Source: Streptomyces sp. 2114.4
GTDB lineage: Bacteria; Actinomycetota; Actinomycetes; Streptomycetales; Streptomycetaceae
Length of the DNA: 64,000 bases
Assembly (NCBI RefSeq): GCF_900187385.1
Contig: NZ_FYEY01000001.1
Location: forward strand, 3,410,001 to 3,474,000
Direction of reading: 5' to 3'
The first letter of the stretch is position 1, and each line of letters starts with the position of its first letter. The notes beneath the pieces were generated by a model, which saw only the letters and a program-made list of their open reading frames with translations, did no database searches and was not told the DNA's origin. Positions 38,556 through 47,890 of the stretch are shown here, piece by piece. A program made the position numbers and the translations under genes.

Positions 38556-39494
38556 GTGCTGCATCTACGCCTGATCGTCCCGGCCCACCACACGGACGAC
38601 GTGCTCCGGCTGCTGGAGACGACCGTCGGGGTGACCCATCTGGTGGTGCTGAGCGGGGCGGCCCGCGACCCACAGGGCGATGTCGTGATGTGCGATGTCG
38701 CACGGGAGGCCGCCGACGGTCTGGTGGCCGGGCTCCGGGCGAAGGAGCTGGACCGGACCGGTTCCATCGCGCTGGAGAACATCGATCTGTCGCTGTCCCG
38801 GCGGGCCGACCGGGCGGCGGACGACGCACCCGGCGAGGGCGCCGACGCCGTGCTGTGGGAGTCGCTGACCGACGCCACCCACGAGGAGTCCACGCTCTCC
38901 GCGACCTATCTGGCGTTCCTGACGGTCGCCACGATGATCGCGGCCTGCGGTGTGGTCCTCGACAACGCGATCCTGATCGTCGGTGCGATGGCCGTGGGCC
39001 CGGAGTTCGGACCGCTGGCCGGAATCTGCACCGCGCTCGTCCGCCGGGCCCCACGGCTGGCCTGGCGCTCCGTGGTGGCGCTGCTCGTGGGGTTCGTGGT
39101 CGCGATGGCGGTCACCGTGGGCTTCAGCCTCTTCATGGACGCGGTGGGCCTCTTCCACCTCGAGGACCTGGACGCCGCGCGCCCGAACACCCACTTCATC
39201 TACCGGCCCGACTGGTTCTCCTTCGTCGTCGCCGTGCTCGCCGGTATCGCCGGGGTGCTCTCGCTGACGTCGGCGAAGTCGGGCGCCCTGGTCGGTGTGG
39301 CGATCTCCGTGACCACGGTCCCGGCCGCCGCCAACGCCGCGGTGGCGCTCAGCTACCAGGAGTACGGCCAGGCCTGGCACTCCATGGAGCAGTTGCTGCT
39401 GAACCTGGCGGGCATCGTCCTGGCCGGCACCCTGACACTGACCGCCCAGAAGCTGCTGTGGGCCCGGCAGGACGCCGGGCGACGGGTCCCCTAG
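38556..39494 (+). CDS. DUF389 family membrane protein
   Basis: 312 residues of unknown function, with an N-terminal cytoplasmic domain (about 1-85) of ferredoxin-like pattern, then about six membrane helices beginning with LSATYLAFLTVATMIAACGV and including AILIVGAMAVGPEFGPLAGI, the DUF389 hallmark. Related proteins are suggested to be transporters but are uncharacterised. GTG start with GGGAG nine bases upstream and only 13 bases after the coaA stop, so it is probably co-transcribed with coaA. Confidence 0.88.
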   Translation: MLHLRLIVPAHHTDDVLRLLETTVGVTHLVVLSGAARDPQGDVVMCDVAREAADGLVAGLRAKELDRTGSIALENIDLSLSRRADRAADDAPGEGADAVLWESLTDATHEESTLSATYLAFLTVATMIAACGVVLDNAILIVGAMAVGPEFGPLAGICTALVRRAPRLAWRSVVALLVGFVVAMAVTVGFSLFMDAVGLFHLEDLDAARPNTHFIYRPDWFSFVVAVLAGIAGVLSLTSAKSGALVGVAISVTTVPAAANAAVALSYQEYGQAWHSMEQLLLNLAGIVLAGTLTLTAQKLLWARQDAGRRVP

Positions 39495-39528
39495 GGAACG
39501 TCCTGGTCGTCCGGCCGCCCACGAAAAA

Positions 39529-39552
39529 GCCCCGCCCGATACCGGGCGGGGC
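39529..39552. terminator. bidirectional terminator between DUF389 gene and glmM
   Basis: GCCCCGCCCG and CGGGCGGGGC form a 10-bp perfect stem with loop ATAC, preceded by AAAAA, so a T-tract follows it on the minus strand. Confidence 0.85.
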
Positions 39553-39575
39553 CTTCGTCATACCAGGGACAGGCC

Positions 39576-40934
39576 TCAGCCCAGCGCCGACTTGACCGCG
39601 TCGGCCAGCCGCTCGGCCACCGACCGCGCCTGCTCGATGTCCGCGGCCTCCACCATCACCCGCACCAGCGGCTCGGTGCCGGACGGCCGCAGCAGCACCC
39701 GCCCGGTGGCGCCCAGCTCCCGCTCCGCCTCGGCGACCGCCGCGGTCAGCTCGGGCGAGGTCGTCACCCGCGACTTGTCGACATCGGGGACGTTGATGAG
39801 GATCTGCGGCAGCCGCTCCATGACGCCCACCAGGTCGGCCAGCGGCCGGCCGGTCGCGGCGACCCGGGCCCCCAGCATCAGGCCGGTCAGCGTGCCGTCG
39901 CCGGTCGTCGCATGGTCCAGCACGATCACGTGCCCGGACTGCTCGCCGCCCAGCGCGAAGCCGTGCGCCTTCATCTCCTCCAGGACGTAGCGGTCGCCGA
40001 CCGCGGTCTGGACGAGGTCGATGCCCTCGCGCTCCATGGCCAGCTTGAAGCCCAGGTTGGACATCACGGTGGCGACGACGGTGTTCTTGCGCAGCATTCC
40101 CGCCTCGCGCATCCCGAGCGCCAGCACGGCCAGGATCTGGTCGCCGTCGACCTCGTTGCCCTCGCGGTCCACGGCCAGGCAGCGGTCCGCGTCGCCGTCG
40201 TGGGCGACACCCAGGTCGGCGCCGTGCTCGACGACGGCCGCCCGCAGCAGCTGGAGGTGGGTGGAGCCACAGCCTTCGTTGATGTTCAGGCCGTCGGGGT
40301 CGGTGCCGATCGTGACGACCTCGGCGCCGGCCCGCGCGAAGGCCTCGGGCGAGACCCGCGCCGCCGCGCCGTGGGCGCCGTCGATGACGATCTTCAGCCC
40401 GTCCAGGCGGTTGGGCAGCACGCCGACGAGGTGCGCGACGTAGTTGTCGAAGCCCTCGTCATAGACGGTGACCCGGCCCACTCCGGCGCCGGTCGGCCGC
40501 TCCCAGGGCTCACCGGAGCTGTGCGCGCGGTAGGTCTTCTCGATCCGGTCCTCCAGCTCGTCGGCGAGCTTGTGGCCGCCGCGGGCGAAGAACTTGATGC
40601 CGTTGTCGGGCATCGGGTTGTGACTGGCGGAGAGCATCACACCGAGGTCCGCACCGAGCGAGCCGGTCAGATAGGCGACCGCCGGGGTCGGGAGCACCCC
40701 CACCCGCAGCACGTCCACACCGGCGCTGGCCAGGCCCGCGACGACCGCGGCCTCCAGGAACTCCCCGGACGCGCGTGGATCGCGGCCGACCACCGCCACC
40801 GGCCGGTGACCTTCGAACGTGCCCGCTTCCGCGAGTACATGCGCCGCAGCCACCGACAGACCGAGCGCCAGCTCCGCCGTCAGATCCGCATTGGCGACGC
40901 CGCGCACACCGTCCGTGCCGAAGAGTCGTCCCAC
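39576..40934 (-). CDS. glmM: phosphoglucosamine mutase
   Basis: Converts glucosamine-6-phosphate to glucosamine-1-phosphate, the step after GlmS. 452 residues. N-terminal [11 protein letters not shown], phosphoserine Ser104 in [11 protein letters not shown], metal-binding DGDADRC, and C-terminal [12 protein letters not shown] phosphate-binding loop. GTG start with GGAGG six bases upstream. It follows rpsI on the same strand beyond a strong terminator. Confidence 0.97.
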   Translation of the reverse strand: MGRLFGTDGVRGVANADLTAELALGLSVAAAHVLAEAGTFEGHRPVAVVGRDPRASGEFLEAAVVAGLASAGVDVLRVGVLPTPAVAYLTGSLGADLGVMLSASHNPMPDNGIKFFARGGHKLADELEDRIEKTYRAHSSGEPWERPTGAGVGRVTVYDEGFDNYVAHLVGVLPNRLDGLKIVIDGAHGAAARVSPEAFARAGAEVVTIGTDPDGLNINEGCGSTHLQLLRAAVVEHGADLGVAHDGDADRCLAVDREGNEVDGDQILAVLALGMREAGMLRKNTVVATVMSNLGFKLAMEREGIDLVQTAVGDRYVLEEMKAHGFALGGEQSGHVIVLDHATTGDGTLTGLMLGARVAATGRPLADLVGVMERLPQILINVPDVDKSRVTTSPELTAAVAEAERELGATGRVLLRPSGTEPLVRVMVEAADIEQARSVAERLADAVKSALG

Positions 40935-40979
40935 TGGTGTCCTCCGAGTAGATGAGCTTGGACCAGAGCATTAAGTCCA

Positions 40980-41009
40980 GGTATACGCCCCGGGTCCTGG
41001 ATAGCCGAA
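40980..41009 (-). promoter_or_regulatory. candidate glmM promoter
   Basis: TTCGGC (41004-41009) and TATACC (40980-40985) on the minus strand are 18 bases apart, just past the rpsI terminator. Confidence 0.35.
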
Positions 41010-41046
41010 CGCCCCGGCAGCACGGATCCGTGCCACCGGGGCGTTC
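41007..41046. terminator. rplM-rpsI operon terminator
   Basis: GAACGCCCCGG (41007-41017) pairs with CCGGGGCGTTC (41036-41046), with a second inner stem GCACGGATCCGTGC. Follows rpsI by 31 bases. Confidence 0.85.
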
Positions 41047-41077
41047 GCCAAGTGCTGCATATCGCAGCGAGCGCGGA

Positions 41078-41590
41078 TTAGCGCTTGCTGTACTGCGGCG
41101 CCTTACGGGCCTTCTTCAGACCGGCCTTCTTGCGCTCGACCGCACGGTCGTCACGCTTGAGGAACCCGGCCTTCTTCAGCGCGCCGCGGTTGTTGTCGAC
41201 GTCCGCCTCGTTCAGCGCACGGGCCACGCCCAGGCGCAGCGCACCGGCCTGGCCGGAGATGCCGCCGCCGGAGATGCGGGCCACCACGTCGTAGCGGTTG
41301 TCGAGCTCGAGCACCTTGAAGGGCTCGTTGACTTCCTGCTGGTGCACCTTGTTGGGGAAGTAGCCCTCAAGGGTGCGACCGTTGATCTTCCACTGGCCGG
41401 TGCCCGGAACGATCCGGACGCGGGCAATGGCGTTCTTGCGACGGCCCAGGCCGGCAGCCGGCTGCGGGTCGCCGAAGCGGGAGGCGAGGGACTCGGAGGT
41501 GTACTCCGACTCCACGACCTCGGTCTCAGTGGTGTATTCCTCGACGGCGTCGTCGTTCTCGATGACGGTCTCGGGAGTGGTCTCGGCCAC
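41078..41590 (-). CDS. rpsI: ribosomal protein S9
   Basis: 170 residues. The C-terminal tail ending APQYSKR reaches the ribosomal P site. An acidic N-terminal extension of about 40 residues (Glu/Thr-rich) precedes the conserved [17 protein letters not shown] 41590 with GAGGAG upstream. Second gene of the rplM-rpsI operon. Confidence 0.96.
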   Translation of the reverse strand: MAETTPETVIENDDAVEEYTTETEVVESEYTSESLASRFGDPQPAAGLGRRKNAIARVRIVPGTGQWKINGRTLEGYFPNKVHQQEVNEPFKVLELDNRYDVVARISGGGISGQAGALRLGVARALNEADVDNNRGALKKAGFLKRDDRAVERKKAGLKKARKAPQYSKR

Positions 41591-41633
41591 GATGCTCCTC
41601 AGAATTCTCTGTCGTCTTAGGGGGTGGCCGGAA

Positions 41634-42077
41634 CTACTGCGCGACCTGGGTGATCTCGAACGGGACCGGCTGCTGCGCAGCGTGCGGGTGCTCGGCACCC
41701 GCGTAGACCTTCAGCTTCGAGAGCATCTGACGGCCGAGGGTGTTCTTGGGGAGCATGCCCTTGATGGCCTTCTCGACGGCCTTCTCGGGGTTCTTGTCGA
41801 GCAGCTCGTCGTAGCGGACGGAGCGCAGACCGCCCGGGAAGCCCGAGTGGCGGTAGGCCATCTTCTGGGTCCGCTTGTTGCCGGACAGGTGCACCTTGTC
41901 GGCGTTGACGATGATGACGAAGTCACCCATGTCAACGTGCGGCGCGTAGACGGGCTTGTGCTTACCCCGCAGGAGGGACGCGGCCTGGGTGGCCAGACGG
42001 CCGAGGACAACGTCCTGCGCGTCAATGATGTGCCACTGGCGCTGGACATCGCCGGGCTTGGGGCTGAACGTACGCAC
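41634..42077 (-). CDS. rplM: ribosomal protein L13
   Basis: 147 residues of the large subunit, an early assembly protein. Starts [20 protein letters not shown] and contains the conserved [18 protein letters not shown] and RMLPKN-like [15 protein letters not shown] 42077. It heads the rplM-rpsI operon behind a good promoter and a leader of about 200 bases. Confidence 0.96.
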   Translation of the reverse strand: MRTFSPKPGDVQRQWHIIDAQDVVLGRLATQAASLLRGKHKPVYAPHVDMGDFVIIVNADKVHLSGNKRTQKMAYRHSGFPGGLRSVRYDELLDKNPEKAVEKAIKGMLPKNTLGRQMLSKLKVYAGAEHPHAAQQPVPFEITQVAQ

Positions 42078-42443
42078 GGTTAGCCTTCGCTTCTTCAGAG
42101 GTGGGATATCCCCAGGGCCTGGGCCTCGGGGACGGGTCCTGTACTGGTCACCGCTGCCGATCACACCAGCAGGAGCGGCGCTACGGGTGACGCAACCCGA
42201 TCGTCCGTCGCTGGTCATCGGCCCGGTGGACCGCGTAAGGGCCCCCTCACGTGAGATAGAGCAAGCCAATACGCATAACGAAAAGGCAGAATACCGGCCC
42301 GGCCCCGGTGGGGTCAAAACGCCCCCGGACCGGCGCGCGACACCGGCCGCCACCACACGCTCCAGTCACCGTGCGTAGCAGCCGCCCCACGCCCCGCCGC
42401 CGGCCCCGGCACCCCGGCACCCCGGCAGCGCCACCGGCCAGGC
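42078..42443. other. rplM control and leader region
   Basis: 366 bases between the ABC-F stop and rplM start. The distal part (42380-42440) has short GC-rich repeats of GCCGGGGT type. The middle has the rplM promoter at 42288-42317 and an AT-rich stretch after it. The leader then continues about 200 bases to the GTG. I saw hairpins but no recognised L13 leader motif. Confidence 0.55.
42288..42317 (-). promoter_or_regulatory. rplM promoter
   Basis: TTGACC (42312-42317) and TATTCT (42288-42293) on the minus strand are 18 bases apart, followed by an AT-rich initial region. Confidence 0.6.
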
Positions 42444-44078
42444 CTACCGCTCGCGCACCACCCGCCGCTCGTCCCACACCGGCTCCGCCGTCTCCCGTAC
42501 CAGCCCGTCCGAGCCGAACACCAGGAACCGGTCGAAGGACCGCGCGAACCACCGGTCGTGGGTCACCGCCACCACCGTCCCCTCGTACGCCTCCAGCCCC
42601 TCCTGCAGCGCCTCGGCCGACTCCAGGTCCAGGTTGTCCGTCGGCTCGTCGAGCAGCAGCGCGGTCGTGCCGGACAGCTCCAGCAACAGGATCTGGAAGC
42701 GCGCCTGCTGGCCGCCGGAGAGCCGTTCGAAGCGCTGCTCGGCCTGCTGCTCCAGCTCGTAGCGGCGCAGCGCCGACATGGCCTGCCCCTTGTTCTTGGC
42801 GTGCTCGGTCCACAGGATGTCGAGCAGGGTGCGGCCCATCAGTTCGGGGTGGGCATGCGTCTGCGCGAAGTGCCCCGGGACCACCCGGGCGCCCAGCTTC
42901 CAGCTGCCGGTGTGCGGAACGGGGTTCTGCTCGTCCCCGGCCAGCAGCCGCAGGAAGTGGGACTTGCCCGACCCGTTGGAGCCGAGGACCGCGACCCGCT
43001 CGCCGTAGAAGATCTCCAGGGAGAACGGCTTCATGAGGCCGGTCAGCTCCAGCCCCTCGCAGGTGAGCGCCCGTACCCCGGTGCGTCCGCCGCGCAGCCG
43101 CATGGTGATGTCCTGCTCGCGCGGCGGCTCCGGCGGCGGCCCGGCCTCCTCGAACTTCTTCAGCCGGGTCTGCGCCGCCGCATAGCGCGAGGCCAGCTCA
43201 TGGCTGACCGAGGCCGCCTGGCGCAGCGAGACCACCAGCTTCTTGAGCTGCGCATGCTTCTCGTCCCAGCGCCGCCGCAGCTCCTCGAAGCGGGCGAAGC
43301 GCTCCTTGCGCGCCGCGTGGTAGGTGTCGAAGCCGCCGCCGTGCACCCAGACGTCGGAGCCCGCGGGGCCCGGCTCGACGCTGACGATCTTCTCCGCGGC
43401 CCGCGCCAGCAGCTCCCTGTCGTGCGAGACGAACAGCACCGTCTTACGGGTCTGCCGGAGCTGTTCCTCCAGCCAGCGCTTGCCGGGGACGTCCAGATAG
43501 TTGTCCGGCTCGTCCAGCAGCAGCACCTCGTCCGTGCCGCGCAGCAGCGACTCCAGCACCAGCCGCTTCTGCTCGCCCCCGGACAGCGTGCGCACCTGCC
43601 GCCACTGCGCCTTCTCGTACGGCATCCCCAGGGCCGCCGTCGTGCAGATGTCCCAGGCCGTCTCGGCCTCGTAGCCGCGCGCCTCGGCCCAGTCGCTGAG
43701 CGCCTGGGCATAGGCCATCTGCGCGGCCTCGTCGTCGCCCTCGGCACTCATCATCGCCAGCTCGGCGGCGTCCACCGCCGCTGCCGCCGCCCTGATCCGC
43801 GGCTGCGCCACGGAGACCAGCAGGTCACGCACCGTGCGCTCGTCCCGTACGGAGCCCACGAACTGCGGCATCACGCCCAGCCCGCCGCTGACCGTCACCG
43901 CCCCGCCGTGCGGCTGGAGCTCCCCCGCGATCAGCCGCAGCAGCGTCGTCTTCCCGGCGCCGTTGGCCCCCACCAGCGCCACCGACGCGCCCTCCCCCAC
44001 CCGGAAGGACACGTCTCCCAGCAGGACCCTCCCGTCCGGCAGGTAGTACTCCAGATGTCCGGCCTCAAGATGTCCCAT
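42444..44078 (-). CDS. ABC-F family ATPase
   Basis: 544 residues with two ABC ATPase domains and no membrane segment, the hallmark of ABC-F proteins that act on the ribosome. Domain 1: Walker A GANGAGKTT near 37-45, signature LSGGEQKRL, Walker B LLLDEP. A charged linker (about 240-310) contains YHAARKERFARFEELRRRW. Domain 2: Walker A GSNGSGKSH, signature LSGGQQARF, Walker B LLLDEPTDNLDL. Catalytic Glu is present in both. Whether it gives antibiotic protection or has a housekeeping translation role cannot be told. It is upstream of rplM on the same strand, separated by a promoter. Confidence 0.92.
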   Translation of the reverse strand: MGHLEAGHLEYYLPDGRVLLGDVSFRVGEGASVALVGANGAGKTTLLRLIAGELQPHGGAVTVSGGLGVMPQFVGSVRDERTVRDLLVSVAQPRIRAAAAAVDAAELAMMSAEGDDEAAQMAYAQALSDWAEARGYEAETAWDICTTAALGMPYEKAQWRQVRTLSGGEQKRLVLESLLRGTDEVLLLDEPDNYLDVPGKRWLEEQLRQTRKTVLFVSHDRELLARAAEKIVSVEPGPAGSDVWVHGGGFDTYHAARKERFARFEELRRRWDEKHAQLKKLVVSLRQAASVSHELASRYAAAQTRLKKFEEAGPPPEPPREQDITMRLRGGRTGVRALTCEGLELTGLMKPFSLEIFYGERVAVLGSNGSGKSHFLRLLAGDEQNPVPHTGSWKLGARVVPGHFAQTHAHPELMGRTLLDILWTEHAKNKGQAMSALRRYELEQQAEQRFERLSGGQQARFQILLLELSGTTALLLDEPTDNLDLESAEALQEGLEAYEGTVVAVTHDRWFARSFDRFLVFGSDGLVRETAEPVWDERRVVRER

Positions 44079-44134
44079 GAGCGGGATTGTGACCGGCCTC
44101 CGGGCGTTCCACCAACCCCATTAGGATGCGCGGC

Positions 44135-45007
44135 ATGAGCTTTGGGCAAGGGGGGCCGTTCGACGGCCCCGGGGGTTCTTCGTCGTCCACTCCGGACTGG
44201 GGTGCACTCGCCGAGGAGAGTGAGGCACAGGCCCGCCGCAAACGCCGGCTGTGGATCGGCGGCGGAGCGCTGGCGGCCCTCGCGGTGGCCGGCATCGTCA
44301 CCTTCGCCGTCATATCCGGCGGCAGCGGCTCACCGGGCGGCAACCCGACGGCGTCGCCCACGGCGTCCGACCAGGCCGCGGCGCCGGACGACCAGCCGTC
44401 CTTCCCCGACGTCTCCGTGCCGCCCCCGCCCAACCCGCGGGACTACATCTCCGACCCGAAGAAGGACAAGGCGCCGCTCACCCCGGCCACCCTCTTCGCG
44501 CAGAAAAGCATGGTCGTCGGCGCGCACACCTACCCGCGCACCAAGACCGCCACCACCAAGGACTGCACCGCCGCCGCCCAGGGGCCGCTGGTCTCCTCGC
44601 TGTCCCACAACGGCTGCAAGCAGCTGCTGCGCGCCACCTACGCCAAGGGCGGCGTCGCGGTCACCCTCGGCATCGCGGTCTTCGACTCCCCCGACCGGGC
44701 CGCCAAGGTCATGAACGAGAACAAGGCCAACCTCATGCCGCTCCCCGGCGGCGGCGTCCCCTCGGACTTCTGCCAGGGCACGAAGTGCCGGATGGCGACC
44801 AACGCCACCGGCCGCTACGCCTACTTCACGATCGCCGGCTACCTCAACGGCAAGGACGTCACCGCCGCGGAGACCAAGGCCCGCCAGATCGCCCGGGACG
44901 GCGGCGCCTACGCGTTCAGCCAGATCACCCAGCGCGGCAAGGACCAGGCCGCCAAGGCTGCCGAACAGCAGCTCAAGGACGCCCAGAAGAAGGCCGGCAA
45001 GTCCTGA
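44135..45007 (+). CDS. membrane-anchored secreted protein of unknown function
   Basis: 290 residues, not recognised. A short Gly/Ser-rich cytoplasmic head, a basic RRKRRLW then one membrane helix (ALAALAVAGIVTFAVI, about 46-62), a Pro/Ala/Ser-rich external linker, and a folded domain of about 160 residues with four Cys (in TKDCTAAAQ, HNGCKQLL, SDFCQGTKCRM) that could form two disulfides. ATG 44135 with AGGA upstream; 44126 is an alternative. Divergent from the ABC-F gene with 56 bases between them. Confidence 0.8.
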   Translation: MSFGQGGPFDGPGGSSSSTPDWGALAEESEAQARRKRRLWIGGGALAALAVAGIVTFAVISGGSGSPGGNPTASPTASDQAAAPDDQPSFPDVSVPPPPNPRDYISDPKKDKAPLTPATLFAQKSMVVGAHTYPRTKTATTKDCTAAAQGPLVSSLSHNGCKQLLRATYAKGGVAVTLGIAVFDSPDRAAKVMNENKANLMPLPGGGVPSDFCQGTKCRMATNATGRYAYFTIAGYLNGKDVTAAETKARQIARDGGAYAFSQITQRGKDQAAKAAEQQLKDAQKKAGKS

Positions 45008-45015
45008 CCGCTTCC

Positions 45016-45045
45016 GGTGGCGCCGCCCTTCCCGGCGGCGCCACC
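45016..45045. terminator. terminator between convergent membrane-protein gene and truA
   Basis: GGTGGCGCCGCC (45016-45027) and GGCGGCGCCACC (45034-45045): 12-bp perfect stem, 6-base loop. Confidence 0.8.
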
Positions 45046-45086
45046 GCATGCTCCACTAGGCACCGCAAGGCCCCACGGGCCACCGC

Positions 45087-45950
45087 TCAGCAGCAGCCGC
45101 CCCCGCCGCCCCCGGGCAGCGTCCGCTTGTTCCGCGCCTCCTGGTTGCGCGCCATCAGCAGTTCGTCGGCCGGATAGCCGACCTCCTCCAGCGTCAGCCC
45201 GTGCGGCCGTACGACATGGACGGCGGAGTCCCGTACGCCGGCGGCCAGCACCTTCCCCGGCCACTCCACCGGCCGGTGCCCGTCGCCGACGAACAGCATC
45301 GCCCCCACCAGCGACCGCACCATGTTGTGGCAGAAGGCGTCCGCCCGCACGGTCGCCGTGATGATCCCGTCCGCCCCGCGCGACCAGCTCAGCTCCTGCA
45401 GCGTGCGGATCGTCGTCGCGCCCTCCCGCCGCTTGCAGTACGCCGCGAAGTCGTGCTCCCCCAGCAGCGGCCGCGAGGCCTCGTTCATCGCCTCGACGTC
45501 CAGCTCCCAGTCGTGCCACAGCACATGGCCGCGCAGCAGCGGATCCACGCCCCCGTGGTGATCGGTCACCCGGTACGCATAACGCCGCCAGATCGCCGAG
45601 AACCGCGCATTGAACCCGTACGGCGCCTCGGCCAGCCGCCACACCCGCACGTCCTTGGGCAGCCGCCCGGCCAGCCGCCGCAGCAGCTTGTCCGCGTGCT
45701 CGGCCCACACCTCCGCCGGCAGGTCCACATGCGCCACCTGGCCCCGCGCATGCACCCCCGCATCCGTCCGCCCGGCCACGGTGAGCTCATACGTCTGTCC
45801 GGACCGGGTCACGGTCCGCAGCGCGTCCTCGATCTCCCCCTGCACGGTCCGCCGGCCACCGGCCTGCTTCGCCCACCCGGAGAAGTCCTTTCCGTCGTAG
45901 GAAAGGTCCATCCGCACCCGGACGAACCCGGGCTCCACTTCGTCACTCAC
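45087..45950 (-). CDS. truA: tRNA pseudouridine(38-40) synthase
   Basis: Isomerises uridines 38-40 in the anticodon arm of tRNA. 287 residues; catalytic Asp in [17 protein letters not shown], with family motifs [16 protein letters not shown] and [18 protein letters not shown]. The C-terminus ends in GGGGGGCC, an unusual tail. 161 bases after rplQ on the same strand, behind the rplQ terminator. Confidence 0.95.
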   Translation of the reverse strand: MSDEVEPGFVRVRMDLSYDGKDFSGWAKQAGGRRTVQGEIEDALRTVTRSGQTYELTVAGRTDAGVHARGQVAHVDLPAEVWAEHADKLLRRLAGRLPKDVRVWRLAEAPYGFNARFSAIWRRYAYRVTDHHGGVDPLLRGHVLWHDWELDVEAMNEASRPLLGEHDFAAYCKRREGATTIRTLQELSWSRGADGIITATVRADAFCHNMVRSLVGAMLFVGDGHRPVEWPGKVLAAGVRDSAVHVVRPHGLTLEEVGYPADELLMARNQEARNKRTLPGGGGGGCC

Positions 45951-46064
45951 GACAGCAATCCTCCCTCACGCCACGGGCAGCCGTTCCGCACGGGCCCCTC
46001 CCCCGAACACCACGCCTCGGGCACCGCGGACCGCCCCCCACCACGGCCCGCCCGCGCATGCGAA

Positions 46065-46094
46065 AGCGGGCCCGCCCCGAAGGGCGGACCCGCT
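46065..46094. terminator. alpha operon terminator after rplQ
   Basis: 13-bp stem with one mismatch (46065-46077 with 46082-46094) and loop CGAA, 18 bases past the rplQ stop. Confidence 0.75.
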
Positions 46095-46111
46095 CACACG
46101 TCGGTCAGGAC

Positions 46112-46579
46112 TCAGGCGTCCTTCGACTCCTCGGTCGCCTCGGCAGCCGGGGCCGCCTCCGCGTCCTTGGCCGCACGCTTCGTCGCGGCCTCGGCCTCAC
46201 CGGTGGCCTGCTGGGCCACGGTCAGCGCCTCCACCAGCTCGATGACGGCCATGGGCGCGTTGTCGCCACGGCGGTTACCGATCTTGGTGATACGGGTGTA
46301 GCCACCCGGGCGGTTCTCGAACCGCGGGGCGATCTCCGTGAAGAGCGTGTGCACGACGCTCTTGTCCGAGATCAGCTGCATGACCTGACGGCGGTTGTGA
46401 AGGTCGCCCTTCTTCGCCTTGGTCACCAGACGCTCCGCGTACGGACGCAGACGACGGGCCTTGGCCTCGGTCGTCGTGATGCGGCCGTGCTCGAAGAGCG
46501 AGGTGGCCAGGTTGCGCAGCATCAGACGCTCGTGCGCAGCGCTGCCGCCCAGACGGGCACCCTTGGCGGGCTTCGGCAT
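46112..46579 (-). CDS. rplQ: ribosomal protein L17
   Basis: 155 residues, near the tunnel exit. Conserved [21 protein letters not shown] start and [17 protein letters not shown] region. An Ala/Glu-rich tail of about 35 residues follows the usual L17 core. Last gene of the alpha operon, separated from rpoA by a stem-loop-bearing gap of 179 bases. Confidence 0.96.
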   Translation of the reverse strand: MPKPAKGARLGGSAAHERLMLRNLATSLFEHGRITTTEAKARRLRPYAERLVTKAKKGDLHNRRQVMQLISDKSVVHTLFTEIAPRFENRPGGYTRITKIGNRRGDNAPMAVIELVEALTVAQQATGEAEAATKRAAKDAEAAPAAEATEESKDA

Positions 46580-46657
46580 GGTGTATCTCCTTGATGTCTG
46601 CCCCGGCCGTATCAGGTACCGGGGTCAGTATCTGAGCAGACGGTTGTCCGTCAGAGA

Positions 46658-46686
46658 CCGGGAGCGGCCCCGAAGGGCGCTCCCGG
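46658..46686. terminator. rpoA-rplQ intergenic stem-loop
   Basis: CCGGGAGCGGCCC pairs with GGGCGCTCCCGG around loop CGAA, with one bulged base. It may reduce read-through from rpoA into rplQ or stabilise the rpoA 3' end. Confidence 0.55.
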
Positions 46687-46730
46687 AAGGGGCGCGGGGA
46701 ACTGCGCGACAAGCCACAGCGCACCCGCAC
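46687..46730. repeat. candidate dispersed Streptomyces extragenic repeat
   Basis: The phrase GGGGCGCGGGGAACTGCGCG followed by ACAAGCCACAGCGCACCCGC resembles short extragenic sequences I recall as recurring in many Streptomyces genomes, and it adjoins the stem-loop at 46658-46686. Only one copy is in this window, so the identification rests on recall. Confidence 0.45.
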
Positions 46731-46758
46731 CCGGGTACGGACCGAAAGGCCCGAGCCC

Positions 46759-47781
46759 TTAGTACTGCTCGGTCTCGACGAAGCCCGCATCCGCGTCGTC
46801 GTCCGCGCCGAACGCGTCCGCCGCGGCGGTCGGGTCGAATCCGGGCGGGCTGTCCTTGAGGGCCAGGCCCATGCCGGCCAGCTTCGCCTTGACCTCGTCG
46901 ATCGACTTCGCACCGAAGTTGCGGATGTCGAGCAGGTCGGCCTCGGAGCGCGCCACGAGCTCACCCACGGAGTGGATGCCCTCACGCTTGAGGCAGTTGT
47001 ACGAGCGGACCGTGAGCTCCAGCTCCTCGATCGGCAGCGCCAGGTCGGCGGCCAGGGCGGCATCCGTCGGGGACGGGCCCATGTCGATGCCCTCGGCGTC
47101 GATGTTGAGCTCACGCGCCAGACCGAACAGCTCGACCAGGGTCTTACCGGCGGACGCCATGGCGTCACGCGGGCGCATGGCCTGCTTGGTCTCGACGTCG
47201 ACGATCAGCTTGTCGAAGTCGGTGCGCTGCTCGACACGGGTCGCCTCGACCTTGTACGTGACCTTGAGCACCGGCGAGTAGATGGAGTCGACCGGGATAC
47301 GGCCGATCTCCTGGCCCACCTGCTTGTTCTGGACGGCGGAGACGTAGCCGCGACCGCGCTCGACGGTCAGCTCCATCTCCAGCTTGCCCTTGCCGTTGAG
47401 CGTGGCGAGGACCAGGTCCGGGTTGTGCACCTCGACACCGGCCGGCGGGGCGATGTCCGCGGCGGTGACCAGGCCGGGGCCCTGCTTGCGCAGGTACATC
47501 ACGACCGGCTCGTCGTGCTCCGAGGAGACGACCAGCTGCTTGATGTTGAGGATGAGGTCGGTGACGTCCTCCTTGACGCCCGGCACGGTGGTGAACTCGT
47601 GCAGGACACCGTCGATGCGGATGGACGTGACCGCCGCACCCGGAATCGAGGACAGGAGGGTCCGACGCAGGGAGTTGCCGAGGGTGTAGCCGAAGCCCGG
47701 CTCCAGCGGCTCGATCACGAACCGGGAGCGGTATTCGTCGACGACCTCTTCGGTCAGCGAGGGACGCTGAGCAATCAGCAT
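46759..47781 (-). CDS. rpoA: RNA polymerase alpha subunit
   Basis: 340 residues. N-terminal assembly domain (about 1-230; [34 protein letters not shown]) and C-terminal DNA/activator domain (about 255-310; [34 protein letters not shown]). The tail is acidic ([14 protein letters not shown]). Follows rpsD after a 109-base gap that contains a hairpin. Confidence 0.97.
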   Translation of the reverse strand: MLIAQRPSLTEEVVDEYRSRFVIEPLEPGFGYTLGNSLRRTLLSSIPGAAVTSIRIDGVLHEFTTVPGVKEDVTDLILNIKQLVVSSEHDEPVVMYLRKQGPGLVTAADIAPPAGVEVHNPDLVLATLNGKGKLEMELTVERGRGYVSAVQNKQVGQEIGRIPVDSIYSPVLKVTYKVEATRVEQRTDFDKLIVDVETKQAMRPRDAMASAGKTLVELFGLARELNIDAEGIDMGPSPTDAALAADLALPIEELELTVRSYNCLKREGIHSVGELVARSEADLLDIRNFGAKSIDEVKAKLAGMGLALKDSPPGFDPTAAADAFGADDDADAGFVETEQY

Positions 47782-47843
47782 GGTGTTCGATCCTTCAGTC
47801 GTGGACGCCCGCTATTTGACGCCCGCTGTACTGACAAGGGTAC

Positions 47844-47876
47844 GGGCGGTACGGCGCCATCGGCTCCGTACCGCCC
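47844..47876. terminator. rpsD-rpoA intergenic hairpin
   Basis: GGGCGGTACGG (47844-47854) and CCGTACCGCCC (47866-47876): 11-bp perfect stem, 11-base loop. Possible attenuator or processing site. Confidence 0.5.
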
Positions 47877-47890
47877 CCACCGGTCAGCTC

